From assembly GCA_016194865.1 (NCBI GenBank), contig JACQAT010000005.1, forward strand, positions 1 to 64,000: a stretch of 64,000 nucleotides of DNA, written 5' to 3'. Shown here piece by piece: positions 33,773 through 42,956 of this stretch. The notes beneath the pieces are model-generated. The model searched no databases, was not told the DNA's origin, and was given only the letters and a program-made list of their open reading frames with translations. The position numbers were made by a program, and so were the translations under genes. Each line of letters starts with the position of its first letter. Position 1 is the stretch's first letter. Origin of the DNA: Chloroflexota bacterium (GTDB lineage: Bacteria; Chloroflexota; Limnocylindria; P2-11E).

Positions 33773-36502
33773 ATGACGAAGCAGCTGCCGCCACCCGCCT
33801 CAGCGCTCGGGCATGCCGAGAAGAACTTCAAGCCATCAGTCGTCGAGCGCGATCTCTACGCCTGGTGGGAGGAGAGCGGCTTCTTCACGCCTGCCCCCGA
33901 CGCGCAAGTGGGGGGTCCTCGGGGGACGACCACCGGGGGGCTTCGCCCCCCGAGCACCCCCCGCAAGAACGCGTTTGTGATGATGCTGCCGCTGCCCAAC
34001 GTGACCGGCGACCTGCACCTCGGGCACGCGCTCGGCTTCGGCGGGTACGAGGACCTCATGGCGCGCTGGCACCGGATGCGCGGCGAGCCGACGCTCTACA
34101 TGCCCGGCAACGACCACGCCGGGATCATCGCGCAGATCGTCGTCGAGAAGGAGCTCGCGAAGCAGGGCATCGGGAAGCAGGGGCTGACGCGCGAGCAGTT
34201 CCTCGCGGAGATGTGGAAATGGATGGACCACTACCGCCCGCGCAACAACGCGCAGCTGCGGATGCTGGGCTGCTCGCTGGACTGGTCGCGCGAGAACTTC
34301 ACCATGGCGCCCGACAAGCAGCGCGCGGTCCGCGTGCACTTCATCCGGCTGTACAGGAAGGGCCATCTCTACCGCGCCGACCGGATCGTGCACTGGTGCC
34401 TGACCTGCCGGACCACCTACTCCGACCTCGAGGTGCGGCACGTGGAGCGCACCGATCCGCTCTATTACGTCCGCTACCCCTGGGCCGACGGCGGGAAGGG
34501 GCTCCCCGACGTCGTGATCGCGACGACCCGGCCCGAGACGATCCTCGCGGACGTCGCGGTCGCGGTGCACCCGGACGACCCGCGCTGGAAGGACGCGATC
34601 GGGCATGACGTGCTCGTGCCCATCGCGGAGCGCAGGGTCAAGGTCATCGCCGACGAGGCGGTCGACCCCGCGTTCGGCACGGGCGCGCTCAAGATCACGC
34701 CCGGCCACGACCAGACGGACTTCGAGATCGGCCAGCGGCACGGGCTGCCGGTCCTGATGGTCATCGACACCAAGGGCCGCATGATGCCGAGCGCCGCCGT
34801 GCTCGCGGGACGCGACCGCAACAGCGGGCGCGTCGAGATGGTCGAGCGCCTGAAGAAGGCCGGGCTCCTGATGAAGGAGGAGCCACTGACGCACGCCGTC
34901 GGCGTGCACGACCGCTGCGACACGGTCGACGAGCCGCTGGTGATGAAGCAGTGGTGGATGCGCATGGCGCCGCTCGCCGCGCCCGCCATCGCGGCGGTGC
35001 GCGACGGTCGCATCCGCATCGTCCCGCCGAAGTTCGAGAAGGTCTACTTCAACTGGATGGAGAACATCCGCGATTGGTCCATCTCGCGCCAGATCTGGTG
35101 GGGCCATTCGATCCCGGCGTGGTTCTGCCGGGACTGCGACGAGGTCGTCGTGCCCGATGAGGACGCGCCCGACCCCACGCGCTGCCCGCGCTGCGGGTCG
35201 ACCGACCTCACGCAGGATCCCGACGTGCTCGACACCTGGTTCTCGAGCGCGCTGTGGCCGTTCTCGACGCTCGGCTGGCCGGATCGCACCAGGGATCTCG
35301 CGCGGTACTACCCCGGCGGCGTGCTCGAGACGGGCTACGACATCCTGTTCTTCTGGGTCGCGCGGATGATCATGATGGGCATCGAGCACATGGGCGACGT
35401 CCCGTTCCACACCGTGTACCTGCACGGCCTCGTGCGGACGGGGACGGAGAAGATGAGCAAGTCGAAGGGCAACGTGACGAGCCCCGTCGGCATCATCGAG
35501 GAGCACGGCGCGGACGCGCTCCGCTTCGCGCTCGTGAACGGCGTGTCCGCCGGCGCCGACAGCCAGTTCTCCGACGCCAAGCTCCAGAACGCGCGGAACT
35601 TCGGGAACAAGCTGTGGAACATCGGGCGCTTCATCCTGCGGCAGCTCGAGACGCATCCCAACGCGCTTCGCGGCTGGAGCATCGACCAGCGGCCTGAAGT
35701 CCACTCAGAGACCGAGCGCTGGGTGCTTTCGAGAACGGAAGCGACCGTGGCCGAGGCGACGCGCCTCATCGACCAGTACCTCTTCGGCGAGTACGTCGGC
35801 CTCATGCAGCAGTTCGTGTGGGGGGAGCTGGCCGACGTGTACGTGGAGCTCGCGAAGGCGGGCCTGCGGGATGACGCCCGACGGACAGAGGTCGCCCGGA
35901 CGCTCGCGTACGCGCTCGACCGCGTGCTGCGGCTGCTGCACCCGGTCATGCCGTTCATCACCGACACGCTGGCGCTCCAGCTCTGGCGCATGGGCACGAA
36001 GGCGGATCCCGCGCCGTCGCTGGTGATCGCGCGCTGGCCCGAGGCGGGCGCGCGCGACATCGATCTGGAGGATCGCTTCGCGCTCTTGAATGACGTGGTG
36101 AGGGCCGTCAGGAATCTCCGCCAGGAAGCGGGTGTCGATCCGGGCGCGCGCGCCACCGTTTCGTTGGGTGGCGACACGAAGGCCATCGCGTGGGCGGCCG
36201 CGAACATCGCCTCGCTCACGAACGCCGACGTGACGTTCGGATCCGGCGAGGGCAGCGCCGCGGTGGTGCGAACGGTCGAGGTCCGCGTCGCGGTGCCTCG
36301 CGACGCGGCCGGCGAGCGCGCGCGGATCGAGAGGGAGCTCGCCGACGGGCGCACGGCGCTCGCGCGGTCCAAGGAGCTCCTTGGCGGCCCGGCGTTCGCC
36401 GGGAAGGCACCGCCCGCCGTCGTTGACCGCGAGCGCGCGCGTCTGGCGGAGCGCGAGGAGCGGGTGCGCCTGCTCGAAGCGGAGCTGCGGCGACTCGGCT
36501 GA
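33773..36502 (+). CDS. valS: Valyl-tRNA synthetase
   Basis: A 909-residue class I synthetase. The HIGH-type motif is PLPNVTGDLHLGHAL and the KMSKS loop TEKMSKSKGNVTSP. The editing domain shows ATTRPETILADVAVAV, and GTGALKITPGHDQTDFEIG matches the CP1 region. A zinc-like cluster CRDCDEVV...CPRCG is present, and the C-terminus is a coiled-coil arm (ERARLAEREERVRLLEAEL). Residues about 46-64 (VGGPRGTTTGGLRPPSTP) are extra relative to other ValRS and are encoded by a large GC palindrome. SD GGGAGG before the ATG. Confidence 0.97.
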   Translation: MTKQLPPPASALGHAEKNFKPSVVERDLYAWWEESGFFTPAPDAQVGGPRGTTTGGLRPPSTPRKNAFVMMLPLPNVTGDLHLGHALGFGGYEDLMARWHRMRGEPTLYMPGNDHAGIIAQIVVEKELAKQGIGKQGLTREQFLAEMWKWMDHYRPRNNAQLRMLGCSLDWSRENFTMAPDKQRAVRVHFIRLYRKGHLYRADRIVHWCLTCRTTYSDLEVRHVERTDPLYYVRYPWADGGKGLPDVVIATTRPETILADVAVAVHPDDPRWKDAIGHDVLVPIAERRVKVIADEAVDPAFGTGALKITPGHDQTDFEIGQRHGLPVLMVIDTKGRMMPSAAVLAGRDRNSGRVEMVERLKKAGLLMKEEPLTHAVGVHDRCDTVDEPLVMKQWWMRMAPLAAPAIAAVRDGRIRIVPPKFEKVYFNWMENIRDWSISRQIWWGHSIPAWFCRDCDEVVVPDEDAPDPTRCPRCGSTDLTQDPDVLDTWFSSALWPFSTLGWPDRTRDLARYYPGGVLETGYDILFFWVARMIMMGIEHMGDVPFHTVYLHGLVRTGTEKMSKSKGNVTSPVGIIEEHGADALRFALVNGVSAGADSQFSDAKLQNARNFGNKLWNIGRFILRQLETHPNALRGWSIDQRPEVHSETERWVLSRTEATVAEATRLIDQYLFGEYVGLMQQFVWGELADVYVELAKAGLRDDARRTEVARTLAYALDRVLRLLHPVMPFITDTLALQLWRMGTKADPAPSLVIARWPEAGARDIDLEDRFALLNDVVRAVRNLRQEAGVDPGARATVSLGGDTKAIAWAAANIASLTNADVTFGSGEGSAAVVRTVEVRVAVPRDAAGERARIERELADGRTALARSKELLGGPAFAGKAPPAVVDRERARLAEREERVRLLEAELRRLG
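33908..33965. repeat. GC-rich palindrome inserted in frame inside valS
   Basis: Outer arms GTGGGGGGTCCTCGGGGG and CCCCCCGAGCACCCCCC are near-complementary, enclosing a second hairpin GGGGGGC-TTC-GCCCCCC. It falls between the N-terminal helix and the HIGH motif of ValRS and is translated as a Gly/Pro/Thr/Arg-rich insert with no stop and no frameshift. Confidence 0.6.
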
Positions 36503-36546
36503 CCCGCACGCGGCGCTTTTGCGATCGCGAGCTATACCGAAGCACC

Positions 36547-36584
36547 ACGCCGCCGATACCGCTCTACCACCGACACGGCGGCGT
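36547..36584. repeat. Inverted repeat before mgsA
   Basis: ACGCCGCCG and CGGCGGCGT are perfect 9-base arms 20 bases apart in the 100-base gap between valS and mgsA. It may be the valS terminator or a site for mgsA control. TATACC at 36532 and TAGGTT at 36592 are possible -10 elements. Confidence 0.3.
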
Positions 36585-36604
36585 CGATCGTTAGGTTGGC
36601 TCAT

Positions 36605-37012
36605 GTGAGAACGAGATCACGCTTCGCGCTGGTCGCTCACGACGGTCGCAAGGACGACCTGCTCCAGTGGGCGCGCTGGAACCACGAGCTGCTCTCGCGG
36701 GTGCAGCTCTTCGCGACCAAGCGGACAGGCGAGCTCGTCAGCGAGGCGACCGGCCTCCGCGTCAGCCTCCTCCAGAGCGGCGAGATGGGCGGGGACGCTC
36801 AGATCAGCGCGATGATCGTCAAGGGCGAGCTCGACGTGCTCGTGTTCTTCTGGGATCCGCTCGCGATCCAGCCGCACGCGGCGGACGTGCGCAGCCTGAT
36901 CCGGCTGGCCGTGCTGCACGACGTGGCGCTCGCGTGCAACCGGCGAAGCGCCGATCTGCTCGTCACCTCGCCGCTGCTGCTCGACACCCACCCCCTCGGG
37001 GCCATCGCCTAA
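36605..37012 (+). CDS. mgsA: Methylglyoxal synthase
   Basis: About 135 residues. It converts dihydroxyacetone phosphate to methylglyoxal and phosphate. Family marks are FALVAHDGRKDDLLQWA, the phosphate loop ATKRTGELV, SGEMGGDAQISAMI (catalytic Asp), DVLVFFWDPLAIQPHAADV and ACNRRSADLLVTSP. The start is GTG 36605 or TTG 36596; neither has a strong ribosome site. It is convergent with the thiamine-diphosphate enzyme, and their ends overlap by 4 bases. Confidence 0.93.
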   Translation: MRTRSRFALVAHDGRKDDLLQWARWNHELLSRVQLFATKRTGELVSEATGLRVSLLQSGEMGGDAQISAMIVKGELDVLVFFWDPLAIQPHAADVRSLIRLAVLHDVALACNRRSADLLVTSPLLLDTHPLGAIA

Positions 37013-38637
37013 CCCGTGGCGTACAGCTCGTCGCCGAGCTTGCGATTCTCCTCGGGGTCGATGGGGACCGCGACGATCGAGGGCCCCTCATCGGCTAGCG
37101 CCCGCCTAAGCGTGGGTCCGAGGTCCGCGGCGCTCACCACTGCGTGGCCGGCGAGGCCGAAGGCCCGCGCGAGCTGGACCAGATCGGGATTCCCGAACGC
37201 GATGCCGCCGCTCCGTCCGAAGCGGCGTTCCTGATTGGCCTCGATGACGCCGTAGCGGCCGTCCACGAGCACGACGCAGACGAACGACGTCCCCAGGCGC
37301 TTCGCGGTCTCCAGCTCCTGCACGTTCATCAGGAACCCGCCGTCGCCGCAGAACGCGACGACCTTTCGCTCGGGGTACACGAGCTTCGCCGCGATCGCGC
37401 CCGGGAGCGCGATGCCCATCGGCGCGTAGCCGTTCGCGATGATCACGGTGTTCGGCTGGTGGGCCGGGAACAGCCGCGAGAGCCAGACCTTGTGCGCGCC
37501 GACGTCCGAGATGACGATGCCCTCGTCGGGCATGGCGGCGCGCAGCTCCGCGACGACGCGCCGTGGCCAGAGCGGGAACGCGTCGTCGCCGGGCACGCGC
37601 AGGTCGCGCGGCCGCGGTGAGATGGCGGCTCGCGGCTTGACCAGTGGCAGCAGCGCGTCGAGCGAATCCGCGATCTCCCCAACGACCTCGACGGCACTGA
37701 GGTAGCTCGCGTCGACCTCCGCCGGCGTGCTGTCGACGTGGACGACGCGCTTGCTGCCCTTCGGGTTCCAGAGCGAGGGCGCCCACTCGACGAGGTCGTA
37801 GCCGATCGCGACGACGAGGTCCGCCTGCTCGAGCTCCTCGAGGCTCGCCAGGTCCGCGCCCTTGCGCTGCAGGCCGACGGCGGGCAGCGCGTTCGGGTCG
37901 CGATCGTCGAGCGCGCCCTTCGCCATGAACGTGTGCGTCGTGGGAAGGCGGATCGCCGTGATGAACCGTCGCAGCGCGGCGACCGCGCTGTGTCCCGCGG
38001 CGTCGCGGCGAACGACGCCGTTGCCGACGAGCGCGATCGGGTGCGTCGCCTCGTTGATCGCGTCCGCCGCGCTCTTGACCGCGTCGTCGCGCGCGGCGCC
38101 GTACTTCGTGCGACGCACCTCGATGGGCCGCGCGCGCACCTCGCGCTCGGCGACGTCCTCGGGCAGCTCGACGTGCGTCGCGCCTGGCTTCTCGAGCCGA
38201 GCGAGACGGAACGCCTTGCGCATGATCTCGGGCGTCGTCTCGGGGAGCTCGATGCGCGCGTTCCACTTCACGACCGGCGCGAACATCGCGAGCACGTCGA
38301 CGTACTGGTGGGACTCCTTGTGGATCCGCTCGAGGCCGGCCTGCCCGGTGATCGCGACGAGCGGCGCGCGATCGAGCGTCGCGTCCGCGACGCCCGTCAA
38401 TAGATTGGTCGCCCCCGGACCGAGCGTGGCCAGGCACACACCGGGATAGCTCGAGAGGCGCCCGTAGACGTCGGCCATGAACGCGGCGCCCTGCTCGTGG
38501 CGCACGACGACCGACTGGATCTGCGCGCTGTCCTCGAGGGCGAGCCCCAGCGCGAGCGTCTCCTCGCCGGGCAGGCCGAAGACATGATGGACGCCCTCAT
38601 TCTCCAGGCAGCGGACGACGAGCTCGGCGACGTTCAC
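37009..38637 (-). CDS. Acetolactate synthase-like thiamine-diphosphate enzyme
   Basis: A 542-residue TPP enzyme with the three-domain layout of acetolactate synthase large subunits. The N-terminal HVFGLPGEETLALGLAL holds the catalytic Glu region, with VVRHEQGAAFMADVYGR and CLATLGPGATNLLTGVADA. The C-terminal TPP site is VVAFCGDGGFLMNVQELETA, then GVIEANQERRFGRSGGI. No regulatory small subunit is near, so the catabolic (AlsS-like) form fits better than the branched-chain biosynthetic one. The aldehyde dehydrogenase starts 4 bases upstream of its ATG, so the two are co-transcribed. Confidence 0.87.
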   Translation of the reverse strand: MNVAELVVRCLENEGVHHVFGLPGEETLALGLALEDSAQIQSVVVRHEQGAAFMADVYGRLSSYPGVCLATLGPGATNLLTGVADATLDRAPLVAITGQAGLERIHKESHQYVDVLAMFAPVVKWNARIELPETTPEIMRKAFRLARLEKPGATHVELPEDVAEREVRARPIEVRRTKYGAARDDAVKSAADAINEATHPIALVGNGVVRRDAAGHSAVAALRRFITAIRLPTTHTFMAKGALDDRDPNALPAVGLQRKGADLASLEELEQADLVVAIGYDLVEWAPSLWNPKGSKRVVHVDSTPAEVDASYLSAVEVVGEIADSLDALLPLVKPRAAISPRPRDLRVPGDDAFPLWPRRVVAELRAAMPDEGIVISDVGAHKVWLSRLFPAHQPNTVIIANGYAPMGIALPGAIAAKLVYPERKVVAFCGDGGFLMNVQELETAKRLGTSFVCVVLVDGRYGVIEANQERRFGRSGGIAFGNPDLVQLARAFGLAGHAVVSAADLGPTLRRALADEGPSIVAVPIDPEENRKLGDELYATG

Positions 38638-38641
38638 GTCG

Positions 38642-40039
38642 CTATTCGGCGGCCGCCACCTTGACGGGCTCCTTCGCCGGTCCGACCCACACGGTCTGGA
38701 TGTTCACGAACTCCTTGATGCCGTAGCTCGAGAGCTCGCGCCCGTACCCGCTGTTCTTCACTCCACCGAAGGGCAGCCTCGGATCGGATGCCACCATCCC
38801 GTTGATGAAGACCGATCCCGACTCGATCCGGTGCGTCAGCTCCTTCGCGAGCTTCATGTCACGCGTCCACAGCGCGGAGCCGAGGCCGTACGGCGAGCTG
38901 TTCGCGATGCGGACCGCCTCGTCCGCGTCCTTCACGACGCGGAGCGCCGCGACCGGGCCGAACGTCTCCTCCTTGAGGACCGGCATCTCGTCCGTCACGT
39001 CCGCGAGCAGCGTCGGCTCGTAGAACCAGCCCTTTCCGGGGCGTCGCTTGCCACCGACGACGACCCTCGCGCCCATCTTCACCGAGGCCGTGACCTGTCG
39101 CTCCAGCGTCGCGCGCAGGTCCTCACGCGCGAGCGGCCCGACCTGGGTCTTCGGGTCGAGCGGATCGCCGACGCGCAGCGCCTTGATGCCTTCCGCGAAC
39201 AGCCGCTCGAACTCCTTCGCGACGCCGCCTGTCACGAGGAAGCGCTTCGCCGCGATGCACGACTGCCCCGCGTTCTGATTGCGTGCGCGCGTCGCGGTCT
39301 GCGCGGCGGCGGCGATGTCGGCGTCGTCGAGGACGATGAACGGGTCCGATCCGCCGAGCTCGAGCACCGCCTTCTTGAGGTTGCGGCCGGCGAGCTCCGC
39401 GATGCGCGCGCCGGTGTCCGAGCTTCCGGTCAGCGTGACCGCGCGGATCCGGTCGTCGGCGATGAGCGGCTCGACCTGGGCGCCGCTCAGCAGCAGCGTG
39501 CGGAGCAGGCCCGTCGGGAAGCCGGCATCGCGCACGACCTCCTCGGCGGCGATCGCGCACTGCGGCACGTTGGAGGCGTGCTTGAGCACCGCCGCGTTGC
39601 CCGCCATGAAGGCCGGCGCGGCGAAGCGGAAGACCTGCCAGAAGGGGAAGTTCCAGGGCATGATGGCGAGGATCACGCCGAGCGGCCCGAACCGGACCAG
39701 GCTCTCGGACGCGTTCGTCTTCACGTGCTCGGTCTCGAGATACGCACCTGCCCGCTCGGCAAAATGCTCGGCGCCGAAGGCGCACTTCTCGATCTCGGCG
39801 ATCGCCTCGCTGATCGGCTTGCCCATCTCGAGCGTCGCGAGGCGCGCGTAGCGTTCCTTGCGCTCGCGCAGCAGGGTCGCGAGCGCGCGCATCGGTTTCG
39901 CGCGCGCCTCGATCGGCACGTCGCGCCAGGCCTCGAACGCGCTCTGGGCCTCGTGGAGCGCGGCCTCGACCTGGGCGGGCGTATGGGTCTCGTAGCGCTT
40001 GAGGGTCTCTTCGGTTGCTGGGTTGACTGATTCGATCAT
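38642..40039 (-). CDS. NAD(P)-dependent aldehyde dehydrogenase (succinate-semialdehyde type)
   Basis: A 465-residue ALDH. Visible motifs are IMPWNFPFWQVFRFAAPAFM (cofactor), LTGSSDTGARIAELAG, catalytic Glu in VLELGGSDPFIVL and catalytic Cys in ARNQNAGQSCIAAKR, with EETFGPVAALRVV at the C-terminal side. The length and the NQNAGQSC form match the short succinate-semialdehyde dehydrogenase (GabD1/YneI) group. AGAGGT lies before the ATG at 40039. It is the first gene of a two-gene unit with the acetolactate synthase-like enzyme. Confidence 0.9.
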   Translation of the reverse strand: MIESVNPATEETLKRYETHTPAQVEAALHEAQSAFEAWRDVPIEARAKPMRALATLLRERKERYARLATLEMGKPISEAIAEIEKCAFGAEHFAERAGAYLETEHVKTNASESLVRFGPLGVILAIMPWNFPFWQVFRFAAPAFMAGNAAVLKHASNVPQCAIAAEEVVRDAGFPTGLLRTLLLSGAQVEPLIADDRIRAVTLTGSSDTGARIAELAGRNLKKAVLELGGSDPFIVLDDADIAAAAQTATRARNQNAGQSCIAAKRFLVTGGVAKEFERLFAEGIKALRVGDPLDPKTQVGPLAREDLRATLERQVTASVKMGARVVVGGKRRPGKGWFYEPTLLADVTDEMPVLKEETFGPVAALRVVKDADEAVRIANSSPYGLGSALWTRDMKLAKELTHRIESGSVFINGMVASDPRLPFGGVKNSGYGRELSSYGIKEFVNIQTVWVGPAKEPVKVAAAE

Positions 40040-40139
40040 GTGACCTCTTTTTCGCGCTCGGCGCTTCGGCGCTGCCTCAGCGCCTCGACTGCCTGCTCAG
40101 GGCTGGTGGTCCTCGCTCGTCGGGCTCAGCCCTCCTCGC

Positions 40140-41471
40140 TCAGGGATTGTCTTTCAAGATGGCGTTCGCGCGCGCGCCGGCGTCCTTGAGGGCACGATCG
40201 AGGTCGGGGATGGGGCGAGTGGCGACGCTGACGAGCAGCTCCTCGATCACCGCGCGGATGTCGAGCGACCCGCGGACGTTGGGCTCCGGCACGCTCGCGC
40301 TCGCGAGGTCGAACGCCTGCTTGCCCTGGGTGTCGGTGCCCCAGACCCTCTTCAGCGCGTCTGTGGTCGACGCGCTCTTCCGCAGCGGCAAACCCGCGGT
40401 CGCGGCCGACCACTCGGCGGTCTGCTCCTTGTCGCTGAACCAGCGGACGAACAGCCAGGCCGCGAGCTGCTTCTCGGGCGTGCTCCGGTAGACGACGACG
40501 CTCGGCCCGTACGCGATCGTGCGGCCGCGTGTCGCGTCGCTCTGCGGCACGCTCTGCAGGCTCCAGGGGACGGGCGTGCGCATCGCCGCGGTCAGGAACG
40601 GGCGGAAGCTCGATGACTCGTGGACGAACGCGACCCTGCCGGCGGCGAAGTCCGTCTCGTAGTCGAAGCCCTTCGGCACGTACGCGACCTGCTCGCCCAG
40701 GAGCTTCTGGAAGAGCTGGAGCGAGTCGAGGCCCTCGCGGCCATCCCACGCGACGGTCCTGCCGTCGTCGCTCAGCAGCTTGCCGCCGCGCGACACGACC
40801 CACGACTCGAACGTCGACGCGCCGAGCGTGACCGCCCAGCCGGAGCGCGCGGCCCTCCCATCCGGGCCGCGCTTGGTGGCCGCGCGCGCGACGTCCTCGA
40901 ACTCGGACCACGTCCGCGGGGCGGTGCGGTTGATCTCGCGCAGCAGCGCGTCGTTCTGGTACATCGCCGCGATCGCGCGCTGGAACGGGAAGCTGAGCAG
41001 CTGCCCGCCGAACTGCACGTAGCGCTCGCCGTCGAGGAAGCTCTTGAAGAGATCGTCCTGGCTTGCCCTGTCGAGGCCGTTCTTGCGGCTGGCGACGTAG
41101 GGATCCAGCGGGACGACGAGCCCGGTCTTCTGCATGTCAGAGACGAAGGCCGCGTACGCGGTGCTGAGCTCGGGGAGCGTCCCCGCCTGCACCGCCGCGA
41201 GCGTCTTCTGCTGCGCCTGCGCATAGCTGCCCTGATAGATGGGGTGAACGGTGATCTTCTCGGGATTCGAGGTGTTGAACTTCGCGATCAGCGCCTGCAG
41301 GGCATTCTCATTGGCGCCCGTGAGCGAATGCCAGAACGTGATCTCGACCGGGCCGCTCAGCGTGATGTCGGCGATGGTCGTGGCCTGCGGCGCGGGTGGC
41401 GCGGTCTGCTGCTGCTGCTGCTCGGTGCAGGCCGACGCGAGGAGGACGATCGTGAGGAGGATGCGTCGCAC
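40140..41471 (-). CDS. Sugar ABC transporter substrate-binding lipoprotein (copy 2)
   Basis: A 443-residue family-1 solute-binding protein with a very short lipoprotein signal (VRRILLTIVLLASAC) and a poly-Gln stretch (QQQQQ) from a CAG run. The mature part has VEITFWHSLTGANENALQAL and LSFPFQRAIAAMYQNDALLRE as in UgpB-like glycerol-phosphate/sugar binders. It is clearly paralogous to the gene upstream (both have WLFVRWFS/WLFVKWFS, EPNVRG..DIR and an ILKDN ending). GTG start at 41471. It is separated from its paralogue by a terminator hairpin. Confidence 0.85.
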   Translation of the reverse strand: MRRILLTIVLLASACTEQQQQQTAPPAPQATTIADITLSGPVEITFWHSLTGANENALQALIAKFNTSNPEKITVHPIYQGSYAQAQQKTLAAVQAGTLPELSTAYAAFVSDMQKTGLVVPLDPYVASRKNGLDRASQDDLFKSFLDGERYVQFGGQLLSFPFQRAIAAMYQNDALLREINRTAPRTWSEFEDVARAATKRGPDGRAARSGWAVTLGASTFESWVVSRGGKLLSDDGRTVAWDGREGLDSLQLFQKLLGEQVAYVPKGFDYETDFAAGRVAFVHESSSFRPFLTAAMRTPVPWSLQSVPQSDATRGRTIAYGPSVVVYRSTPEKQLAAWLFVRWFSDKEQTAEWSAATAGLPLRKSASTTDALKRVWGTDTQGKQAFDLASASVPEPNVRGSLDIRAVIEELLVSVATRPIPDLDRALKDAGARANAILKDNP

Positions 41472-41506
41472 GCCTTGATTGTGCGTCCAACGGCGCGCGG
41501 AACGCG

Positions 41507-41534
41507 AAGGGCCGCTCCACAAGGAGCGGCCCTT
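41507..41534 (-). terminator. 12-bp hairpin between the two binding-protein genes
   Basis: AAGGGCCGCTCC, loop ACAA, GGAGCGGCCCTT: 12 perfect pairs, 28 bases after the stop of the upstream binding-protein gene. T-run is absent apart from the TT at the stem end. Probably reduces read-through between the two paralogues. Confidence 0.6.
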
Positions 41535-41561
41535 CTCAACACCTGCGAGGGATACGCCGAG

Positions 41562-42905
41562 CTATTGGTTGTCCTTCAGGATCCGGTTCGCCTTGTCGCC
41601 CGCGACCTTGATGGCGTCCTCGGGGGTCGCCTTCTGCGTCGTGATCTTGGTCATCATCTCGAGGATCACGTCGCGGATGTCCTGCTGGCCACGGACGTTC
41701 GGCTCCGGCGCCGACACGCCGATCATGTCGAAGGCCTGCTTGCTCTGGGGATTCTTCGCCCAGAAGTCCTTCACGACCTGCTTGTCCGCCGCGGTCTTGC
41801 GGACCGGCATGTAGTACGAGGTCGTCGCCCACGACGCGGTCTGATCCGTCTCGCTGAACCACTTCACGAAGAGCCACGACGCGAGCTGCTTCTCGGGGGT
41901 CGTCTTGAGGACCGCGACATTCGCGCCGAACTGCACCGTCTTCGCCTTGGCCGGATCGGCCTGCGGGAAGTTGACGACGCTCCAATTGATCGGCGTCTTG
42001 AACGCCGCCTTCACGAACGGGAGCGAGGAGGTGCTCGACATGTAGTACCCGACCCGGCTCGCCGCGAAGTCATCCTGTCCGGTGAACCCGGGTGGTACGT
42101 ACGCGGAGCCGTCCTTGACCAGGCGGTCGACCATCTTGAGGGTGTCGAGCCCCTCCTTGCCGTTCCAGGCGACGGTCTTGTTGTCATCCGCCATCAGCTT
42201 GCCGCCGCGCGAGTACACCATCGCGTCGAAGTACGACGCGTCGGTCGGCACCGCCCAGCCGTAGCGGGTGACCTTGCCGTCGGGTCCCTTCTTCGCGAGA
42301 GCCTTCACGTTCGCCTCGAAGTCCTCCCACGTCTTTGCCGGCTGCTTGCCGATCTCTTTCAGGAGGTCGTCGTTCTGGTAGGTCACCGCGAGCGACTTGG
42401 TGAACGGCCATGAGAGGAGCTGGTTGTTGAACTGCTTGAAGCGGTTCGTGTCGTAGTAGCCCTGGTAGATGTCGTCCTGGCCGGCCTTGTCGAGGCCGTA
42501 CTTCTTGCTCTGGACGTAGGGGTCGAGGTTCAGCACGACGTCGGCCTTCATGTAATCGGCGACGTTGCTCTCGTAGGCGTGGATCAGGTCGGGAAGGGCG
42601 CCGGCCTGGATCGCGCCGAGGGCCTTCTGTCCGAGCTGGGTGTAGTTGCCCTGGACGAGGCCCGTGACGGTGATGCCCCTCTCCTTGCCGACGGTGTCGT
42701 TGAACTGCTTGATCGCGTTCTCGAGCGCCGACTTCTGCGGGTCACCCGTCAGCGCGTGCCACAGGGTGATCGACACCGGCGCCTTGAGCTCGACGCTGTC
42801 GATCGCGTTCGCCTCGGCCGTGGTGCCGCCGCCGCTCGGGCTACCGCCGCCGCATGCCGCGGCGACAAACAGGATGCTCGAGAAGATCGCCGCTTTCAGT
42901 CGCAT
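41562..42905 (-). CDS. Sugar ABC transporter substrate-binding lipoprotein (copy 1)
   Basis: A 447-residue family-1 solute-binding protein. Lipoprotein signal with lipobox VAAAC followed by GGGSPSGGG. VSITLWHALTGDPQKSALEN, LLSWPFTKSLAVTYQNDDLL and NVRGQQDIRDVILEM align with the UgpB group and with the downstream paralogue. The gene lies 51 bases downstream of the permease pair and is the more likely cognate binder. No ATPase is encoded nearby; a shared MsmK/UgpC-type ATPase elsewhere is expected. Confidence 0.9.
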   Translation of the reverse strand: MRLKAAIFSSILFVAAACGGGSPSGGGTTAEANAIDSVELKAPVSITLWHALTGDPQKSALENAIKQFNDTVGKERGITVTGLVQGNYTQLGQKALGAIQAGALPDLIHAYESNVADYMKADVVLNLDPYVQSKKYGLDKAGQDDIYQGYYDTNRFKQFNNQLLSWPFTKSLAVTYQNDDLLKEIGKQPAKTWEDFEANVKALAKKGPDGKVTRYGWAVPTDASYFDAMVYSRGGKLMADDNKTVAWNGKEGLDTLKMVDRLVKDGSAYVPPGFTGQDDFAASRVGYYMSSTSSLPFVKAAFKTPINWSVVNFPQADPAKAKTVQFGANVAVLKTTPEKQLASWLFVKWFSETDQTASWATTSYYMPVRKTAADKQVVKDFWAKNPQSKQAFDMIGVSAPEPNVRGQQDIRDVILEMMTKITTQKATPEDAIKVAGDKANRILKDNQ

Positions 42906-42956
42906 CTGTCCCTCCCTGTGCTTCGCGCTGCGCCTACCAGTTCGTACGTGCGAGCC

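Noticed and set aside
41405-41425. CTG/CAG run as a CRISPR or tandem-repeat array
   Set aside because: It is a short codon repeat encoding Gln in a lipoprotein linker; no spacer structure.
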